Below, piece by piece: positions 15,901-24,441 of a stretch of 28,300 nt of DNA. The translations under genes were made by a program, and so were the position numbers. Every line of letters begins with the position of its first letter. Positions within the stretch are counted from its first letter, which is position 1. The notes beneath the pieces are model-generated. The model ran no database searches and was not told the origin of the DNA. It saw only the letters and a list, made by a program, of their open reading frames with translations. This DNA comes from Deinococcus malanensis (GTDB lineage: Bacteria > Deinococcota > Deinococci > Deinococcales > Deinococcaceae): positions 1 through 28,300 of the forward strand of contig NZ_BMPP01000026.1 of assembly GCF_014647655.1 (NCBI RefSeq), read 5' to 3'.

Positions 15901-17394
15901 GTGAAGGCTGCGCGAACGCTGATCGTCGACCTTCCCGGCCCTGACCTCACGCCAGACCAGGGGCAGTTCCTCCACAAGCATGGCTTCGGCGGCGTGTGCC
16001 TGTTCGCCCGGAATTTCAGCACGCCCGCACGAACGGCGCGGCTGGTGCGGGATATCCGTGACGCGCTGGGCGATGCGGCCCTGATCGCCACGGATCAGGA
16101 AGGAGGCGCGGTGCTCAGGCGCCTGGACGTCCCACACCCTCCTGCGCCCATGGGCCTGGGCGCCCTGCGCGATCCGGCGGCGGCCCGTGAAGCAGGTGCC
16201 GTCGCCGCGCGGGGGCTACTGGACCTGGGCATTAACTGGAACTTTGCGCCCAGCCTGGATGTCCACGTCAACCCCCTGAACCCGGTGATCGGGGAACGGG
16301 CGTTCGCCAGTGATCCTCATCTGGTGGCCGAACTGGGCGTGGCCTGGGCCCAGGGCAGCGAAGCCGCCGGGGTGATGAGCGCTGTCAAACATTTTCCCGG
16401 CCATGGGGATACGCACCTGGACAGTCACCTCGACCTTCCGGTGGTGCGCAAGTCCCGTGATGCCCTGGAGGCCTGTGAGTGGTTGCCTTTCCGCGTGGCG
16501 GTGCGGGCTGGGGTGGGGAGTGTCATGACAGCACATATTGTGTATCCGGCGCTGGACCCGTGGGCGCCCGCGACCGTCTCTCCTGCCGTGCTGACCGGCC
16601 TGCTGCGCCAGGCGTGGGGGTATGACGGCGTGGTGGTCACCGATGCAATGGACATGCGGGCTGTGTCGGACCTCTACCCGGGCGGGTCCGGGGCGCCGCT
16701 GGCTCTTGCAGCCGGCGCGGACGCCGTGCTGGTGTGTGGCCATGGAACGCGATCGACCCATGCCGATCACGTTGCGGCCCTTGACCAGGCGCTGTCGAAC
16801 GGAACACTCGAGGAAGAGCGGCTGGAGGAGGCCGCACGCCGGCTGACGAACGCCGCAGCACGGTTTCCAGGCACTCCGCGGCCATACACATCCGCGCAAC
16901 GGGCCGCCGACCAGGCCCGGGTCGGCGACTGGGCCCGTCAGTCCGTCACCCGGATCGGTCCTGTGCCCAGGCTGGAGGCCAACTCGGAGGTCGTGCTGCT
17001 GGCCCCGGAACATCCAGACATTGGTGGACCGTACGGGGATAGCCTGCGGGGCGAAGCGCTCGCGCGAGCCCTGCGCACGAACTTCCCGCGCCTCCGCTAT
17101 GCATGCCACGGCACCCAGGATATTCAGGCAGCCCTGGCCCTGCTGGACGCGTGTCCGGACGCCCTTATAATTCTGGCGACCACCACCCGGTGGTCCCCTA
17201 CCCCCGCTCAGGTGGAACTCGCTGGCCTGCTGGCATCCCGCGGTGGGATCCACCTTTCGTTGTGGAATCCCGAACACGTCCCCGCACTTGGGCTTCCCGC
17301 CCTGATCACCTTTGGCTTCAGGCCAGATCACCTGAACGCGGCGGCTCACGCCCTGATGACAGGAGAGGCACCGGGCCAGCTCCCCGTAGCGTGA
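15901..17394 (+). CDS. nagZ: NagZ-like GH3 beta-N-acetylglucosaminidase
   Basis: A 497-residue glycoside hydrolase family 3 enzyme, predicted to release N-acetylglucosamine from muropeptide or chito-oligosaccharides in the cytoplasm, as there is no signal peptide. The catalytic barrel (~1-320) has IATDQEGGAVLRR, the NagZ signature KHFPGHGDTHLDSH (163-176; D174 and H176 form the acid/base pair) and VVVTDAMDM with nucleophile D248. Residues ~330-497 form a C-terminal alpha/beta domain seen in longer, Gram-positive-type NagZ proteins. GTG 15901 is chosen because AGGGA stands 6 bases upstream and the protein then starts as usual; GTG 15862 would add 13 unusual residues. Last gene of the sugar operon, 76 bases after the permeases. 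NagZ versus another GH3 hexosaminidase is not fully certain. Confidence 0.88.
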   Translation: MKAARTLIVDLPGPDLTPDQGQFLHKHGFGGVCLFARNFSTPARTARLVRDIRDALGDAALIATDQEGGAVLRRLDVPHPPAPMGLGALRDPAAAREAGAVAARGLLDLGINWNFAPSLDVHVNPLNPVIGERAFASDPHLVAELGVAWAQGSEAAGVMSAVKHFPGHGDTHLDSHLDLPVVRKSRDALEACEWLPFRVAVRAGVGSVMTAHIVYPALDPWAPATVSPAVLTGLLRQAWGYDGVVVTDAMDMRAVSDLYPGGSGAPLALAAGADAVLVCGHGTRSTHADHVAALDQALSNGTLEEERLEEAARRLTNAAARFPGTPRPYTSAQRAADQARVGDWARQSVTRIGPVPRLEANSEVVLLAPEHPDIGGPYGDSLRGEALARALRTNFPRLRYACHGTQDIQAALALLDACPDALIILATTTRWSPTPAQVELAGLLASRGGIHLSLWNPEHVPALGLPALITFGFRPDHLNAAAHALMTGEAPGQLPVA

Positions 17395-17588
17395 TCACCT
17401 CGGGCTTCCTGAAGTGTAAGGCGGCCTGCTGGCGTGTTGGGTTGTGGCTCACCTGGAGGTCTGTGCCTGACCGTCGGTCTGCCACGGTGCACGAGTTTCC
17501 TCTCACTGGCTCATGATGTCGCCATGGCCGTGCTTTCGTTAAGTTTTCAGCCCATGCGTGAGGATGGTGGCGGACAAGGCCGTCAGGA

Positions 17589-18608
17589 TCAGCTGCTCGC
17601 GCTCTGCGTCCGACCAGGAGGAGCAGTGGAGCCACGGACGATCAGGGTGGCGGGGAAACAGATATGCATCTCGGTCCGTTCCTCCCCCCGGATCAGGTCG
17701 ATCAGGAGCTGGGCAGCGGTGGTGCCCATCTCTTCGAGGGGCTGGCGGATGGTGGTGAGCGGAGGATCCATCACCGACGCCGCGTGGATGTCGTCGAAGC
17801 CGACAATCGAGACGTTTCGCGGAACGTTCAGGCCAAGTGCGGTGGCGGCCCGCACCGCCCCGATCGCAGATCGGTCGTTGGCGGCGAAGATCGCGGTGGG
17901 AGGCTCAGGCAGGGTCAGCAGGGTGCGGGCCGCCCGCTCACCGAGTTCCTCGCTGAACTCACCATCCTGAACGTAAGCCTCCGGTGCAGGAAGACCTGCA
18001 GCCAGCAGGGCTGCGTGGTAGCCTGCCTGCCGGTCTACGGCGTCGCGAAGTACGTCGCGCATGCCGGCAATATGGCCAATTCGGGTGTGGCCCAGATCTA
18101 TGAGGTGCTGTGTGGCCAGTGCACCACCAGTGTGGTTGTCCACCTGTACAGTCCGGTGGCCGTGGGCCCCGAGGGTGACGACAGGAATGGCGTTCCCAAA
18201 AATGTGGTGCTCGTCGGCCGAAGGAATGACCAGCAGGACACCATCAGCCAGTGTGCGCAGCAGGGTGGCTCGTTCGCGTTCCAGCGTAACGTTATTGGCG
18301 GTGGTAAAAATCGCAAGATTCAGGCCGGCGGCTTCAGCGGTCACGCTGGCACCGTGCAGGATCTCGGTGGCAAAGGGAAGGTTGATGTGAGGAGTCAGCA
18401 CGCCGATCAGGTTGCTTCGGCGGCCACTCAGGGCGCGGGCCGCAGGATTGACGACATAGCCGGTAGCATTGATGGCCCGCTGCACGCGTTCCCGGGTTGC
18501 ATCGGACATGCCGGGTTTGTTGTTAATGACGTTGGAGACAGTCATTTTGGAAACACCCGCACTGCGGGCCACGTCTGCCAGGGTCACGGCGACAAAGGGT
18601 TCAGACAC
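17589..18608 (-). CDS. LacI-family transcriptional regulator
   Basis: A 339-residue repressor. Residues ~8-60 form the LacI helix-turn-helix and hinge (VTLADVARSAGVSKMTVSNV, then NPAARALSGRRSN). Residues ~65-330 form the periplasmic-binding-protein-like sugar-binding core (IGVLTPHINLPFATEILHGA, AIFAANDRSAIGAVRAATAL, VSIVGFDDIHAASVMDPPLT). The open frame begins at 18698, but GTG 18608 has GAGG 5 bases upstream and starts just before the HTH as is normal. It converges on the sugar operon, ending about 190 bases after nagZ. It is therefore the likely owner of the LacI-type palindrome at 11753-11764. A 9/12 match to that palindrome lies in its own leader. The inducer is unknown. Confidence 0.93.
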   Translation of the reverse strand: MSEPFVAVTLADVARSAGVSKMTVSNVINNKPGMSDATRERVQRAINATGYVVNPAARALSGRRSNLIGVLTPHINLPFATEILHGASVTAEAAGLNLAIFTTANNVTLERERATLLRTLADGVLLVIPSADEHHIFGNAIPVVTLGAHGHRTVQVDNHTGGALATQHLIDLGHTRIGHIAGMRDVLRDAVDRQAGYHAALLAAGLPAPEAYVQDGEFSEELGERAARTLLTLPEPPTAIFAANDRSAIGAVRAATALGLNVPRNVSIVGFDDIHAASVMDPPLTTIRQPLEEMGTTAAQLLIDLIRGEERTEMHICFPATLIVRGSTAPPGRTQSASS

Positions 18609-18647
18609 TGAAGCCTCAATTCCCGAAGAGGGAGGGTATTGGGTTGA

Positions 18648-18678
18648 TTTGCCGGTGGAGCACCAGTGGAAAATTGTA
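18648..18678 (-). promoter_or_regulatory. LacI-gene promoter with possible operator
   Basis: On the minus strand TACAAT (18678-18673) is a good -10 box; no clear -35 was found. Just downstream of the expected start, TCCACCGGCAAA (18659-18648) matches TTTACCGGTAAA of the sugar promoter at 9 of 12 positions when read on the plus strand (TTTGCCGGTGGA). This may be a weak autoregulatory operator. The match could be chance. Confidence 0.35.
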
Positions 18679-18854
18679 CCGATCGCGCACGAACCCACCG
18701 CTGTGCGTCCTCCCCCGCACTGCTTTGGGTCTCAGCAGCACCAGAGAAAGGTCAGCAGTGGACTTGAGTAGCATGTTCGCATGCCGAGCCCTGACGCAGG
18801 GGAAGGCGGTCTTCAGCCCGCCCCGGGGCAGGGCCTTATCCTAGTCCGCCCCGG

Positions 18855-19506
18855 ATGCACCTGCACTTCCGCTCTCAGGGGGAGTCCATTGGGATTGACT
18901 TCACGCGGGGCTGCACGCCGCCTCTCCAGTTCTTCGCGGCAGCGGAGCACTTACGTCGGGCGGACCTGCTGAGTGCCCTCCTGATGGAGCTGGAGCAGGT
19001 CACGCCCACGCACCGGCTGCTGACGGTCGGGATCGCTGAAGAAATGCATGACCTGTACCACGTGGACCTGCAGGACGACATCGCGCGCGAGCACGGGATT
19101 GAGAAGAACTTGCTGCCCCAGGACGAGTACGAGCAGGCCTTGAAGGAACTGGGCGTCCCCGTGTTCGAGGATGGGATGGACGACGCTTCGGTAACCCGCC
19201 CCGTCCCGTGGCCCTTGTACCGGCCTGACGGGTGTTCCCCTGACCTCTTGCGGCAGGCGCAGGGCAATCGTGGCTGCCGCACGGGCAGCGTGCATGCCGT
19301 TCGAGCAGCGGCCGGCCATGCCGTTCTTCTACCCGCGCGTTCTTCTTACCGCGCACAACCGCCTGAAGGGACTGCACGACGAACTCGCACAGGCCGCGGG
19401 GGATCACGTCACCCGCCGGGAAACACGCGCCCTGCAATGGGAAATCGAGGTCAACCGTGGACAAACGTCGTACATTCACCGGTTGTCCAGGGTCGGCGGG
19501 TCGTGA
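18855..19506 (+). pseudogene. Hypothetical protein, apparently frameshifted
   Basis: I do not recognise the family. From ATG 18855 the frame encodes an acidic, helix-rich soluble protein (ADLLSALLMELEQVTPTHRL, MHDLYHVDLQDDIAREHGIE) up to about residue 135. After ~19260 the coding-like sequence continues in the next frame (AIVAAARAACMPFEQRP, LLTAHNRLKGLHDELAQAAG) and stops at 19506. Removing one G from CAGGGCAATC near 19260 would join the halves into one protein of about 217 residues, so either a real frameshift or a sequence error is present. The first frame read on alone becomes Arg/Gly-rich and runs to 19592, into the opposing kinase gene. TATCCT at 18837 is a possible -10 box. It could instead be two small genes. 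Confidence 0.55.
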
Positions 19507-19548
19507 TTCTGCATGTCGTTGCCCAACACACAAAAGTAGCGGGGGTTT

Positions 19549-22251
19549 TTACCCGGCTGGCGCTTCGCTGCGCGTGCGCCGCGGAAAGCTGACGCTGAAG
19601 GTGCTGCCTTCGCCGATGCTGGTCTGCACGCTGATTTCACCACCAAAGTGACCAGTCACAATGTCGCGGATGATCGACAGCCCCAGCCCGGTGCCTTTGC
19701 CGACGTCTTTGGTGGTAAACATCGGGTCGAAGATCCTGGGCAGCACTTCGGGGGGGATGCCGGTGCCGGTGTCCTGCACCTGCAGCACCGGATGCCCGAG
19801 CTGCTCAAAGAGACGCACCGTGACCGTGCCGCCCTGCTTTCCGGTGCCTTCGCAGGCGTGAATGGCGTTGACCACCAGGTTGGTGACCACTTGGGTAAAT
19901 CTGCCGGGTTCACCGCGCAGCACCACCAATTGCTCCGGCGCCTCAAGGACCAGTTCCACGTTCGCGGCGCGGGCCTGGTGGGTCAGCATGGTCAAGGTGC
20001 CCTCAGCGCCGCGGCCTGCGTCAAAGTCCTTCACGCCAGTGACGGTGTCACGGGTGTGCTCGCGCATGCGGCGGATAAATTCACCGATGCGGGTGGCGGT
20101 CTTGGCGCCTTCGCTCAGGGTGGAGATCAGTTCGCCGGCAATCTCGCGGTGGTCGTCGTCGGTCACCGACGCCTCGCCGATAGACGCCTGGTATTCTCGG
20201 GCCAGCCGTTCGGCTTCGTGCAGGTAGTTCATTGTTGCGGCCAGAGGCGTGTTGATCTCATGGGCCAGGCCGGCGGTGAGGCGGCCCAGGCTGGCGAGCT
20301 TTTCAGACGACAGCAGCCGCTCCTGGCTGGACCGGAGTTCTGCTTCAGCCTTCTTGCGCGCAGTCATGTCGCGCTCAATGCTCAGTACCACGCGCTTGTC
20401 ACCCACCTTCAGCAGCGCGAGGTTGATGTCGACCGGGTAGAGCGAACCGTCCTTGCGCTGGTGCACCGACTCGAAACGCATCACCGACTGGGCTTCGAGG
20501 CTGGCGCGGAATTCGGCGTCGCCGCTGGCCAGGATTGCCCCGCGCGGCTCGTCAGGCAGGGTGGCATAAGTGCTCATGCCGATCATCTCCTCGCGGGTGT
20601 AGCCGTTCATCTGGGCGGCGACTTTATTGCATTGCACGATCGGCATCTCCTCAGTGTCGAAGTCGGTCAGCATAATCGCGTCTGGAGAGTGCTCGAACAG
20701 CGCCTCAAAGGTCCGTCGGCTCTCCTCAAGCGCCATCTCGGCTTCGAGTCGCTCGGTCACGTCACGCGAATTGAGCACGATGCCGCCCACGTGCGAGTCG
20801 TCGATGCGGTTCGTCGCCACCCACTCCTGCCAGCGGTAGCTGCCTGAGGCAGTCATCACGCGGTGGGTGCAGCGCGAAGTGGTTCCCGGCCCACCAAAAA
20901 CCACCTCAGCAAAGTCGCGCCTGGTTTCCTCGTGCTCGTCAGGGTGGATGAATTCCAGGATGTTGCGTCCCTCGGGCTGGGTGACGCCCAGCGCGCTGTC
21001 TACCGATTCGCTGGCATAAGTGATGTAGCCCCGGCGGTTAATCACGAACAGCAGGTCACCGCTGTTATGGACCAGGGCCCGGAAGCGGTTCTCCCTGGCC
21101 TGCAGGGCCTCTTCAGCCTTCTGGCGCTCGGTGACGTCGCGCGAGTTCATCACGATGCCGCGCACGCTGGGGTCGTGGTAGCGGTTGGTCGCCGCCCACT
21201 CCAGCCAGATGTACTCGCCGTCGCCCCGTCGGAAGCGGCTGGTTCTGCGTACACTCGTCCCGGGTCCTCCGATCACCACCTGCGTGAAGGCCTCGCGGAT
21301 CTGCTCATGCTCGTCGGGATGCATGTAGCTCAGCACGTTGTGCCCGATCACCTCGTCGGCCTGGTGCCGCAAGATCGGCTCCATCGAAGGACTGACGTAG
21401 GTCAGGAATCCGCCTCGGTTGGCGATGGTGATCACGTCCGAACTGTTCTGCACCAGTGCCTGGAATCTCGCCTCGGTGGCGGCCTTGGCGCGCTCGCTGG
21501 CCTTGCGGTCGGTGATGTCCTGGGCCATTACCAGCAGGGTCTCCTGGCCGTCAATATCCAGGTACTCGGCGCTTATCAGCACATCGCGCTGCTCCCCGGT
21601 CGAGCGGCGCTGGTGCAGCGTCTCGAAGTCGCGCACGGTGCGGTCTTCTTTAAGCCGACGCACCAGCTCAGCGCGGTCATCGGCACTGACCCAGGGGTTG
21701 AAGTCGTCCTCCTCGCCCATGAAGATGGCGCGCGGGCAGTTGATGATGCGCAGGAAAGCGTCGTTGGTCTCCAGCACCCGCGAGGTCCTGATGTCCGACA
21801 GGACCATGCCAACGGGGCTCGATTCAATAATCCGGCTGAAGCGCGCCCGGGCTGCGAGGAGCTCAGTTTGGGCGTTCTTTTCGGCGGTAATGTCGAGCAT
21901 CACGCCGCCGAGCTTGACCATCACGCCGCCCTGGAATACCGGCGTGATCAGGTCGCGCAGCCACATGGTCTGGCCGTCGGCACGGGTCATGCGGTATTCG
22001 AGCTGGTATGGCTGCGCGCGGCCCATCAGCGCCTCGCCCTCGGCCACGATGCGCGTCCGGTCGTCCGGGTGAATGTGGGTCTCCCAGAAGCCCGGTGAGC
22101 GCCACTGCTCGGGTGTGTAACCCAGCAGCGACGTGATGCGGTCAGATACAAAGGTGTTGACCCGGGTGACAGGGTCAGCTTCCCAAACGATGCCGTTGAT
22201 CAGCTGGACCAGCTCAAGATGCTGGATTTGGGGGGTCTCGTTGGCGGTCAT
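19549..22251 (-). CDS. Five-PAS soluble sensor histidine kinase
   Basis: A 900-residue cytoplasmic kinase without membrane segments. Five PAS domains run from ~10-128, 135-255, 260-380, 385-505 and 510-630; the third and fourth are close in sequence (both MNSRDVTER/LNSRDVTER endings), suggesting internal duplication. The dimerisation/phospho-acceptor domain has H664 in GLAHEINTPLAATMNYL. The ATPase domain has the N box (VVTNLVVNAIHAC), G1 (DTGTGIPPEV) and G2 (GKGTGLGLSI). ATG 22251 has AAGGTG 6 bases upstream; the longer frame from 22293 is not needed. It follows the REC-GAF-GGDEF gene by 55 bases on the same strand, so that protein is its probable phosphorylation target. The PAS ligands are unknown. 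Confidence 0.93.
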   Translation of the reverse strand: MTANETPQIQHLELVQLINGIVWEADPVTRVNTFVSDRITSLLGYTPEQWRSPGFWETHIHPDDRTRIVAEGEALMGRAQPYQLEYRMTRADGQTMWLRDLITPVFQGGVMVKLGGVMLDITAEKNAQTELLAARARFSRIIESSPVGMVLSDIRTSRVLETNDAFLRIINCPRAIFMGEEDDFNPWVSADDRAELVRRLKEDRTVRDFETLHQRRSTGEQRDVLISAEYLDIDGQETLLVMAQDITDRKASERAKAATEARFQALVQNSSDVITIANRGGFLTYVSPSMEPILRHQADEVIGHNVLSYMHPDEHEQIREAFTQVVIGGPGTSVRRTSRFRRGDGEYIWLEWAATNRYHDPSVRGIVMNSRDVTERQKAEEALQARENRFRALVHNSGDLLFVINRRGYITYASESVDSALGVTQPEGRNILEFIHPDEHEETRRDFAEVVFGGPGTTSRCTHRVMTASGSYRWQEWVATNRIDDSHVGGIVLNSRDVTERLEAEMALEESRRTFEALFEHSPDAIMLTDFDTEEMPIVQCNKVAAQMNGYTREEMIGMSTYATLPDEPRGAILASGDAEFRASLEAQSVMRFESVHQRKDGSLYPVDINLALLKVGDKRVVLSIERDMTARKKAEAELRSSQERLLSSEKLASLGRLTAGLAHEINTPLAATMNYLHEAERLAREYQASIGEASVTDDDHREIAGELISTLSEGAKTATRIGEFIRRMREHTRDTVTGVKDFDAGRGAEGTLTMLTHQARAANVELVLEAPEQLVVLRGEPGRFTQVVTNLVVNAIHACEGTGKQGGTVTVRLFEQLGHPVLQVQDTGTGIPPEVLPRIFDPMFTTKDVGKGTGLGLSIIRDIVTGHFGGEISVQTSIGEGSTFSVSFPRRTRSEAPAG

Positions 22252-22306
22252 CAGGCACCTTCTGGGGGAGTCAGGCGGGAGGGGAGGGGCCACAGGGCGG
22301 TCAGCA

Positions 22307-23704
22307 CTAACCAGCGGTGTATGCCTCCATAACGACTCTGTCGCGCCCGCCCGCCTTGGCCTGGTAGAGCGCCTGGTCCGCCCGGTGAATCAGGTCTGCA
22401 GCTTCGCCCGCCCTGTGAACCGTGTGCCCTGGATCGGTCGCCACCCCAAGACTGGCCGTGATGCGCAAGGTGCCCAGAGGGCCAATGAGTTCTTGCTGCG
22501 CGATGCTCTGCCGCACCCGCTCGGCGAAAATCATCGCGCCATCCGCACTGGTATGCGGCAGCAGCACCGCCAGTTCCTCACCGCCGTACCGCGCGGCAAC
22601 ATCTGTCGTGCGCACGTCACGCCGCAGCGTCTCGCCCAACAGGCGAAGAACCGCGTCGCCCATCAAGTGGCCGTACGTGTCGTTGACGCGCTTAAAATGA
22701 TCCACGTCTATCATCATCACACTCGTGGGGTGTCCGTAACGCGCCCCCAGGTGTAAGGCTTCGCCCAGTCGGCTGACCCAGGCACGCCGGTTCATCAGGC
22801 CAGTCAAATCATCGGTGGTGGCCAGCTCAAACAGGCGGACGTTCTCGATCGCCACGGCCGCCTGTGAGGCGAAGACTTCCAGCAGGGTCAGGTCGAATTG
22901 AACACCGGACTGAGGGCCCGGGTCCACCAACAGCACGCCAATGCGGCGCTCGCCCACACGGAGTGGCAGCGCCACATAGGGCGCGTGCATGGCGCGACCC
23001 GTGTTTCCTGCGGCCAGGACGGTCAATTGTTCGAGCTCCGTCAGGGCCGCCCAGTCGCTTCCCTCGTAGCGTCCCGTTGCTACTCTGATCACGAATGCCT
23101 GCGCTTCAGGAACCGCGAAGAGGCTGTGAGGTTCAGAGGCCCGCACACTGGTCGCCACCCATGCGCCGGAGAACCCCAGGATGCCCTGCAACTGCAACAG
23201 GATCCCCCGGAGTAGCGAGTCGAGAGACTGGACCCGGTGCAACTCTGGAGCCGCCTGGAGGATGTGATTCAGGCCGTCGCGGGAGACCTTGATGGCCTGG
23301 ACGTGACGGTGCATCTTCAGGGCCGCGTCCACCCAGACCAGCAGCTTCTCTGGTCCCTCAGATTTGTCGTGGTAACCCTGGATATCTAGGTCGCGCAGCA
23401 TGTCACGGGGAGGCCGTTCGCTGGCGTAGCCGGTCTGCAGCACGACCTGCATGGTGTGTCCAGCGGCCCTCAGTTCACGTACCACGTCTTCGCCCGTCAT
23501 TCCAGGCATGAAGTAATCGAGGAGCACCAAGTCCACCGGGTGCTCCTGTAGCATCTTCAGCGCCGCAGAGCCTCTCTCGGCGCTCAAGACAGCGTGACCC
23601 TGGCCGGCGAGCAGACGTTCGACGGTGATCCGCAGGTCGGCATCGTCATCCACGACGAGGACGGTGTGCCCTGAGGGGGAAATCTGTTGGCTGAGCCGTG
23701 CCAT
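22307..23704 (-). CDS. REC-GAF-GGDEF (GGEEL) diguanylate cyclase
   Basis: A 465-residue cytoplasmic response regulator predicted to make cyclic-di-GMP. The receiver (~12-130) has D19-D21, phospho-acceptor D63 (VLLDYFMPG), T91 and K114. A GAF domain spans ~150-295. The cyclase domain (~300-460) carries RYGGEELAVLL; GGEEL (374-378) is a known active variant of GGDEF. The preceding RTTD is an intact RxxD inhibitory site. ATG 23704 is chosen because TATACT lies exactly 6 bases upstream, giving a leaderless transcript; ATG 23728 would place the -10 box inside the gene. It shares an operon with the five-PAS kinase downstream, which likely controls it. Similar in layout to the cyclase at 5920-7311 but clearly a different gene. 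Confidence 0.92.
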   Translation of the reverse strand: MARLSQQISPSGHTVLVVDDDADLRITVERLLAGQGHAVLSAERGSAALKMLQEHPVDLVLLDYFMPGMTGEDVVRELRAAGHTMQVVLQTGYASERPPRDMLRDLDIQGYHDKSEGPEKLLVWVDAALKMHRHVQAIKVSRDGLNHILQAAPELHRVQSLDSLLRGILLQLQGILGFSGAWVATSVRASEPHSLFAVPEAQAFVIRVATGRYEGSDWAALTELEQLTVLAAGNTGRAMHAPYVALPLRVGERRIGVLLVDPGPQSGVQFDLTLLEVFASQAAVAIENVRLFELATTDDLTGLMNRRAWVSRLGEALHLGARYGHPTSVMMIDVDHFKRVNDTYGHLMGDAVLRLLGETLRRDVRTTDVAARYGGEELAVLLPHTSADGAMIFAERVRQSIAQQELIGPLGTLRITASLGVATDPGHTVHRAGEAADLIHRADQALYQAKAGGRDRVVMEAYTAG

Positions 23705-23710
23705 GAACTG

Positions 23711-23716
23711 AGTATA
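23711..23716 (-). promoter_or_regulatory. Leaderless -10 box for the cyclase-kinase operon
   Basis: TATACT on the minus strand ends 6 bases before ATG 23704, so transcription should start at or next to the A of the start codon. A short inverted repeat CCTTG-CATCA-CAAGG sits just upstream (23721-23735) and could bind a regulator. No good -35 was found. Confidence 0.5.
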
Positions 23717-23735
23717 AGAACCTTGCATCACAAGG

Positions 23736-24428
23736 AAATTGCAGGCGGTCTAAGACGGGTCCTGAAGCTCATGCTCAACTACTGGTTGCTGAAATGCTTT
23801 TTCGCCCAACGCCAGAGGGTGCGGATGACGCGACGATGGCCTAAACTGTGGTGGAGTTGGCACTCCAGGCGCCACGCCGTGCGGTTGGGGAGTCGTGCGG
23901 GGTGCACGACGGCGCGGGCGTCCTCGAACGACCTCCAGCGGGATGAAGCCGCGGGCGCGTCAGGCATGCCGGGTGGGCAAGGAGCACGCGTGCCAGGACG
24001 CGAAGACAGTCTCGACCCGACTGAGGGAGGTGCTAAAGCTGGGAGATATGACGAGGGAGCAGCTAACGTGCGGGCTGTACGCTTGGTGGGTATCAGTGGG
24101 GGTGTCGTCCAGGACACATACGGGAGCGCAGCAGGCATGGCGGTATCAGCAAAGGGTCCTGTCCGGCAGAGGCAAGGATGGTTGACCGACGTGCTTGACC
24201 GCGCCCTTGCTGCGAGCGAGATCTACGCTGACGTCGCCGCCGATCGGCCGAGCTGGCGGGTGGGACCGGATGGCAACGAACTCTCCGTGCCAGGCACGCG
24301 CTACTACTTCACCCGCCAAATCAAAAGGGTGGTTCAGTTTGGCAGGCACTCGTAACATGCAGGTAAAGCCCGCGGAGCGCACGCCCTTCACCAGGACGCA
24401 GGTAAGGCGCAAGTGACGGCACGCCCGT
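23736..24428. other. 700-bp region with no clear gene
   Basis: The region between the divergent cyclase and BMP genes has open frames on both strands but no intact recognisable gene. The only coding-like stretch on the plus strand is 24182-24355. On the minus strand a frame ending HRRVIRTLWRWAKKHFSNQ near 23808 looks like the tail of some protein, perhaps a transposase, but nothing upstream supports it. Confidence 0.4.
24182..24355 (+). CDS. Possible small hypothetical protein
   Basis: From TTG 24182 (AAGGA about 5 bases upstream) or ATG 24137, the frame encodes a 57- or 72-residue product with G/C-rich third positions and a natural composition (DVLDRALAASEIYADVAADR, ELSVPGTRYYFTRQIKRVVQ). 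No family or motif is recognised. It may be a small gene or the 3' end of a lost one. Confidence 0.3.
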   Translation: MTDVLDRALAASEIYADVAADRPSWRVGPDGNELSVPGTRYYFTRQIKRVVQFGRHS

Positions 24429-24434
24429 TACGTT
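24429..24434 (+). promoter_or_regulatory. Possible leaderless -10 box for the BMP gene
   Basis: TACGTT fits the TAnnnT -10 pattern and ends 7 bases before ATG 24442, where no Shine-Dalgarno sequence is seen. A leaderless transcript would explain the missing ribosome binding site. No -35 was identified. Confidence 0.4.
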
Positions 24435-24441
24435 GGCAGGC

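Noticed and set aside
16216..17349. 377-residue minus-strand open frame
   Set aside because: Antisense to the NagZ-like gene, whose catalytic motifs are clear on the plus strand.
20863..22098. 411-residue plus-strand open frame
   Set aside because: Antisense to the PAS domains of the histidine kinase; composition is Val/Gly/His-rich with no motif.
23779..24138. Minus-strand frame ending RRVIRTLWRWAKKHFSNQ, possible transposase tail
   Set aside because: The last 20-40 residues look protein-like, but the upstream part is low-complexity. I could not place it in a family or find terminal repeats.
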